From Actinomadura alba (lineage in GTDB: Bacteria > Actinomycetota > Actinomycetes > Streptosporangiales > Streptosporangiaceae): a DNA stretch of 64,000 nucleotides. A program made the translations under genes and the position numbers. The DNA lies in NCBI RefSeq assembly GCF_014323705.1, contig NZ_JABVEC010000002.1, positions 496,001 through 560,000 on the forward strand. Direction: 5' to 3'. Under the pieces are notes generated by a model. That model did no database searches. It was not told the origin of the DNA and saw nothing but the letters and a program-made list of their open reading frames with translations. Position 1 is the first letter of the stretch; the number at the start of each line of letters is the position of its first letter. Below, one piece after another: positions 60,804-64,000 of this stretch.

Positions 60804-61571
60804 GTGCAGACGGGACTTCAAGGCAAGACCGCATTGATCACCGGCGCGTCGAGGGGCATCGGCAAGGCGATCGCCGTGGCACTGGCCGGAGAGGGCTGCA
60901 ACGTCGTGCTGTCCTCCCGTAAGCAGGACGCCCTCGATGTCGTGGCCGGAGAGATCCGTGCCGCCCATCCGTCGGCGGGGGTGCTGGCCAAGGCCGCGCA
61001 CGTGGGCGAGGAGGACCAGGCCCGCGCCTGTGTCGAGGCGGCCGTGGCCGAGTTCGGCGGGATCGATGTGCTCGTGAACAACGCCGGCACGAACCCCTAC
61101 TTCGGCCCGATGGTCGATCTCGACACCGCGCGGGCGGCCAAGACGGTCCAGGTGAACCAGTTCGCCATCGTGCAGTGGACGCAACTGGCCTGGAAGGCGT
61201 CGATGGCGCAGCGCGGCGGTTCGATCATCAACATCGCCTCGGTCGGCGGCCTGGTGACCGAGCACGGCATCGGCTACTACAACGCCACCAAGGCCGCGGT
61301 CATCCACCTGACCCGCCAGTTCGCCATGGAGCTCGCTCCGGGCGTACGGGTCAACGCGATCGCACCGGGCCTGGTCAAGACGCATCTCGCCCGCGCACTC
61401 TGGGAGAACAACGAGGAGGGCATCAGCAAGTTCATGCCCCTCGGCCGGATCGGCGAGCCCGAGGACATCGCGAACGCGGCGGTCTTCCTGGCCGGCGACA
61501 CCGCGAGCTGGCTGACCGGGCAGGCCCTCGTGGTCGACGGCGGCGCCATGATCCGCCCATCCATCGCCTGA
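60804..61571 (+). CDS. Short-chain dehydrogenase/reductase
   Basis: 255 residues from GTG 60804, with GGAAGGA upstream; an earlier in-frame ATG at 60735 adds a non-conserved Arg-rich leader. The NAD(P) motif is ALITGASRGIGKAI, then NNAGTNPYFGP, the catalytic Ser in INIASVGG and YNATK (YxxxK). The C-terminus DTASWLTGQALVVDGG is classical SDR. It is followed 17 bp later by an LLM flavoprotein gene and probably forms an operon with it. A beta-hydroxyacyl-CoA or steroid substrate is plausible, given the neighbours. Confidence 0.88.
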   Translation: MQTGLQGKTALITGASRGIGKAIAVALAGEGCNVVLSSRKQDALDVVAGEIRAAHPSAGVLAKAAHVGEEDQARACVEAAVAEFGGIDVLVNNAGTNPYFGPMVDLDTARAAKTVQVNQFAIVQWTQLAWKASMAQRGGSIINIASVGGLVTEHGIGYYNATKAAVIHLTRQFAMELAPGVRVNAIAPGLVKTHLARALWENNEEGISKFMPLGRIGEPEDIANAAVFLAGDTASWLTGQALVVDGGAMIRPSIA

Positions 61572-61588
61572 GAGAGCAGGGGAGACGT

Positions 61589-62548
61589 ATGAGCGCACGC
61601 TGGGGACTGACCATTCCGCTCACCGGGGTGCCGCTGCCGGAGCATCGGGAGATCGTCGGTGAACTGGCCGACCTCGGTTACACCGACGCCTGGTCGGCCG
61701 AGACCAATGGTTCGGACGCCTTCACACCGCTCGCGCTCGCGTCGCAGTGGGCGCCGCGGCTGCGGCTCGGCCCGGCCATCGTGCCCGTCTTCACGCGCGG
61801 CCCGGCACTCCTGGCGCAGCACGCCGCCACCATGGCCCAGCTCGCACCGGGCCGGTTCGTCCTCGGCATCGGCACCTCCTCGCCCGTGATCGTGGAGCGC
61901 TGGAACGGCGTCCCGTTCGAGGAGCCCTACAAGCGCGTCCGCGACACCCTGCGCTTTCTGCGGAGCGCCCTGAAGGGCGAGAAGGTCACCGTTGACCACG
62001 ACACCGTCTCGGTGAAGGGGTTCGCGCTCGACCTGGTCCCCGAGACCCCGCCGCCCATCGTGCTCGCCGCGCTGCGTCCCGGGATGCTGCGGCTGGCGGC
62101 CAGGGAGGCGGACGGAGCGATCACCAACTGGCTGGCCCCGCACGATGTCAAGAAGGTACGGGCCGAGCTCGGCGCCGAGCCGGAGCTGCTCGCGCGGATC
62201 TTCGTGTGCCCGACGGAGGACGCGGAGAACGCGCGCCGGCTCGGCCGCAGGCTGATCGCCGCCTACATGACCGTGCCCGTGTACGCGGCCTTCCACGAGT
62301 GGCTCGGCCGCGGTGAGGCGCTCAAGCCGATGAACGAGGCATGGGCCGCCGGAGATCGCAAGGGCGCCCTGGAACTCATCCCCGACGAGGTGGTCGACGA
62401 CCTGATCGTGCACGGCTCGCCGCGACAGTGCCGGGCGCGTGTTCAGGAGTACGTCGACAACGGGCTCAGCACCCCGATCCTCGCGGTGCTGCCGGGCAGC
62501 GATCTCTCGATGCCCGCCGCCGTGCGGGCCCTCGCCCCGGCCGGATGA
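61589..62548 (+). CDS. LLM-class F420-dependent oxidoreductase (Rv3520c-like)
   Basis: 319 residues from ATG 61589 with GGGGAG upstream. The luciferase-like barrel shows WGLTIPLTGVPLPEHREIVGELADLGYTDAWSAE, RLRLGPAIVPVFTRGPALLAQHAATMAQLAPGRFVLGIGTSS and ADGAITNWLAP. Members use F420 or FMN. In mycobacteria Rv3520c sits in the KstR regulon next to Rv3521-Rv3523, whose counterparts are in this window. The reaction is not known; reduction or oxidation of a sterol-CoA intermediate is an inference. Confidence 0.87.
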   Translation: MSARWGLTIPLTGVPLPEHREIVGELADLGYTDAWSAETNGSDAFTPLALASQWAPRLRLGPAIVPVFTRGPALLAQHAATMAQLAPGRFVLGIGTSSPVIVERWNGVPFEEPYKRVRDTLRFLRSALKGEKVTVDHDTVSVKGFALDLVPETPPPIVLAALRPGMLRLAAREADGAITNWLAPHDVKKVRAELGAEPELLARIFVCPTEDAENARRLGRRLIAAYMTVPVYAAFHEWLGRGEALKPMNEAWAAGDRKGALELIPDEVVDDLIVHGSPRQCRARVQEYVDNGLSTPILAVLPGSDLSMPAAVRALAPAG

Positions 62549-62683
62549 GAGGCGCCAGGTCCGCAAGCCAGGGCGTTTCGGCTGTTTAGGGGAGGTCAGT
62601 GCGGGCAAGGGGCCACCGATCCGCGAATCGGAGTGTCCTGGTGACCAGGGCGTTTCCGGTAAACGAATACATGAGGAGTGGTC

Positions 62684-62980
62684 GTGCTTACGCTGACCGA
62701 CAACGCCGCACAAGTGATCCGCTCGGTGTCCGACGAGCCCGAAGTGCCCCCGGAGACCGGTCTACGCATCGCCTCGGGGCCCGAGGGCTCCGGCTCGCTC
62801 AGCCTGTCGGTGACCGCTGGCCCGGAAGCGGGCGACAAGGTGGTCGAGAGCCATGGCGTACGGGTCTACCTGGAGTCCGAGGCGGCTGAGATGCTGACCG
62901 ACAAGACCCTCGACGCCGAGGTCGACGAGCATGGGGATGTGGCATTCCTCATCGGGGACCAGGCCTCTGAAGGAGGATGA
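62684..62980 (+). CDS. HesB/IscA-like protein lacking cysteines
   Basis: 98 residues from GTG 62684 (AGGAG at 62674-62678 fits; GTG 62678 would overlap it). LTLTDNAAQVIRSVSDEP and GLRIASGPEGSGSLSLSV and HGVRVYLESEAAEML follow the A-type iron-sulfur carrier fold. All three cluster-binding Cys are missing; the protein has no Cys at all. So it cannot bind a cluster in the normal way. This form is widespread in actinomycetes and its role is unknown. Confidence 0.75.
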   Translation: MLTLTDNAAQVIRSVSDEPEVPPETGLRIASGPEGSGSLSLSVTAGPEAGDKVVESHGVRVYLESEAAEMLTDKTLDAEVDEHGDVAFLIGDQASEGG

Positions 62981-62987
62981 CCAAGGG

Positions 62988-63034
62988 CGCTGAACGGTCG
63001 TCCGCGCGATTCGTGATCTGACGGCCGTTCAGCG
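62988..63034 (+). terminator. Rho-independent-like hairpin
   Basis: 15-bp arms 62988-63002 (CGCTGAACGGTCGTC) and 63020-63034 pair with one G-U wobble and a 17-nt loop, just after the HesB-like gene. Confidence 0.7.
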
Positions 63035-63132
63035 TCCGCGTCCGCCCGGGGCCCTGGATCCGTGGATCCGGGGCCTGATCGCACATGCGAAGATCGACGT
63101 CAGCGGCACCGCAAGGGAGGGAGGCGAGAGCG

Positions 63133-63771
63133 ATGCGGCTCACCAAGCTGGGGCACGCGTGCGTACGGCTGACCGAGGACGACCGGACGCTCGTCATCGA
63201 TCCGGGCGCGCTGACGTCCGAGGACGCCTTCGCGGGCGCCGACGCGATCCTGATCACGCACGAGCACTTCGACCACTTCGAGGGCGACCGGCTCCGGCGC
63301 GCGATGGCCGCCGATCCGCGACTCGAGGTCTGGACCTGCCGTCCGGTCGCCGAGGGGCTGTCCGATCTGGGCGGCCGGGTCCACGTCACCGGGCACGGTG
63401 ACGCGGTGACGGTGGCCGGCTTCGAGGTGCACGTCTACGGCGAGAAGCACGAGATCGTCCATCCGGACGTTCCTCCTGTGGACAACGTCGGGTTCCTGGT
63501 GGGCGGCGAGGTCTTCCACCCGGGCGACGCGTTCACGGTGCCCGACGTCGAGATCCCGACGCTCTGCCTGCCGACGAACGCGCCGTGGATGAAGGCGCTG
63601 GACATGTACGCCTACCTTCGCGAGCTCGAACCGCGGCGTGCCTACTCCGTACACGACGGCCTGCTCAATGAGGTGGGTCTCAGCCTGGTCGACGGGCAAC
63701 TCGGCGGTGAGGCCAAGCGGACCGGCGCGGACATCCGGCGCCTGCGCGACGGCGAGTCCGTGGAACTGTGA
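63133..63771 (+). CDS. Metallo-beta-lactamase-fold hydrolase (UlaG-like)
   Basis: 212 residues from ATG 63133, with GGGAGGGAGGCGAG upstream. MRLTKLGHACVRL at the start is typical of UlaG-like proteins. The metal motif is THEHFDH (His43, His45, Asp47, His48). Later ligands are FHPGDAF and YSVHDG. The family cleaves phosphodiester, lactone or similar bonds; the substrate here is unknown. The N-terminus has no signal peptide, so it is cytoplasmic. It is followed by a HAD gene after a short repeat-containing spacer. Confidence 0.87.
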   Translation: MRLTKLGHACVRLTEDDRTLVIDPGALTSEDAFAGADAILITHEHFDHFEGDRLRRAMAADPRLEVWTCRPVAEGLSDLGGRVHVTGHGDAVTVAGFEVHVYGEKHEIVHPDVPPVDNVGFLVGGEVFHPGDAFTVPDVEIPTLCLPTNAPWMKALDMYAYLRELEPRRAYSVHDGLLNEVGLSLVDGQLGGEAKRTGADIRRLRDGESVEL

Positions 63772-63810
63772 CACCGCGAAGGAACTGACACCGCGACTGA
63801 CACCGCGAAG
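63769..63810 (+). repeat. Three short tandem repeats after the hydrolase stop
   Basis: TGACACCGCGA occurs at 63769 (including the stop codon), 63786 and 63798. It separates the hydrolase and HAD genes. Confidence 0.7.
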
Positions 63811-63831
63811 GGGAGAGGGGAAGGGCGAAGC

Positions 63832-64000
63832 ATGCGCATCGAGGCGGTCTTCTTCGACATCGGGGAGACGCTCGTCAACGAGGGTGAGATCTACGGCCGC
63901 TGGGCGGACTGGCTGGGCGTTCCCCGGCACACGTTCCTCACCAAGCTCGGCGCGATCCTCGTGACCGATGGATCGTACGCGGAACTGTTCGAGTACTTCC
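63832..64000 (+). CDS. HAD-superfamily hydrolase, 3' partial
   Basis: The first 56 codons are visible from ATG 63832, preceded by AAGGGCGAAG. MRIEAVFFDIGETLVNEGEIY holds HAD motif I (DIGET, Asp9 nucleophile). The second Asp of the common DxDxT form is Gly here, as in many HAD phosphatase-like proteins. The remaining motifs lie beyond the window, so the substrate class cannot be judged. Confidence 0.8.
   Translation, partial: MRIEAVFFDIGETLVNEGEIYGRWADWLGVPRHTFLTKLGAILVTDGSYAELFEYF

Overview
The window is high-GC DNA with strongly G/C-biased third codon positions, TTG and GTG starts, frequent 4-bp ATGA/GTGA start-stop overlaps and several leaderless-looking promoters. This is typical of a filamentous or related actinomycete. 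The XRE/DUF5753 plus DUF397 pair, a stand-alone SARP-type regulator, the EI24 protein and a sterol-degradation gene set suggest Streptosporangiales or Thermomonosporaceae, but no rRNA or other marker fixes the taxon. No rRNA, tRNA, CRISPR array, IS element or prophage was seen.

Layout. (1) 1-6143: end of a secreted ThuA/glucose-sorbosone-dehydrogenase/PKD/CBM6 protein, a Tat-exported TIM-barrel sugar isomerase-like protein, and on the other strand a lipoprotein and a secreted metzincin. (2) 6315-12933: SARP-type regulator, RelB/RelE-type toxin-antitoxin pair, EI24 membrane protein, a repeat-rich single-pass membrane protein and a fused two-domain acyl-CoA dehydrogenase. (3) 13002-24858: an envelope glycosylation island with two DUF3068 proteins, a short GT-C protein, a 43-residue DUF2613 protein, GT2, GT4, a 1434-residue AftD-type arabinofuranosyltransferase and an acyltransferase. 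Its gene content resembles the mycobacterial Rv0225-Rv0236A neighbourhood. (4) 24969-26081: nitronate monooxygenase-like enzyme. (5) 26118-44642: an exopolysaccharide locus with WecA-type initiating transferase, nucleotide-sugar epimerases and dehydrogenase, five glycosyltransferases, two methyltransferases, AsnB-type amidotransferase, Wzx-type flippase, Wzy-type polymerase, Wzz/CpsD-type protein and a secreted beta-helix protein.

(6) 44721-62548: mostly acyl-CoA and sterol side-chain catabolism (enoyl-CoA hydratase, two acyl-CoA ligases, two DUF35 proteins, three thiolase-like lipid-transfer proteins, SDR, LLM flavoprotein). It resembles the mycobacterial FadD19/EchA19/Rv3520c-Rv3523 (Ltp3/Ltp4) set for C24-branched sterols. 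It is interrupted by Uma2, MarR, LysR, cysteine-dioxygenase-like, mycothiol-isomerase-like, a VapC remnant and an XRE/DUF397 block. (7) 62684-64000: cysteine-less HesB-like protein, metallo-beta-lactamase-fold hydrolase and the start of a HAD hydrolase.

Two non-coding signals tie parts of the window together. Six 14-bp sites resembling TAGAACGTGTTCTA, the KstR-type pattern TnnAACnnGTTnnA, lie upstream of the acyl-CoA/sterol genes. Two families of short dispersed repeats lie among the same genes: a 25-bp unit that forms a perfect 50-bp palindrome at 47322-47371, and a 44-bp unit that supplies start codons or ribosome binding sites for thiolase-like genes.
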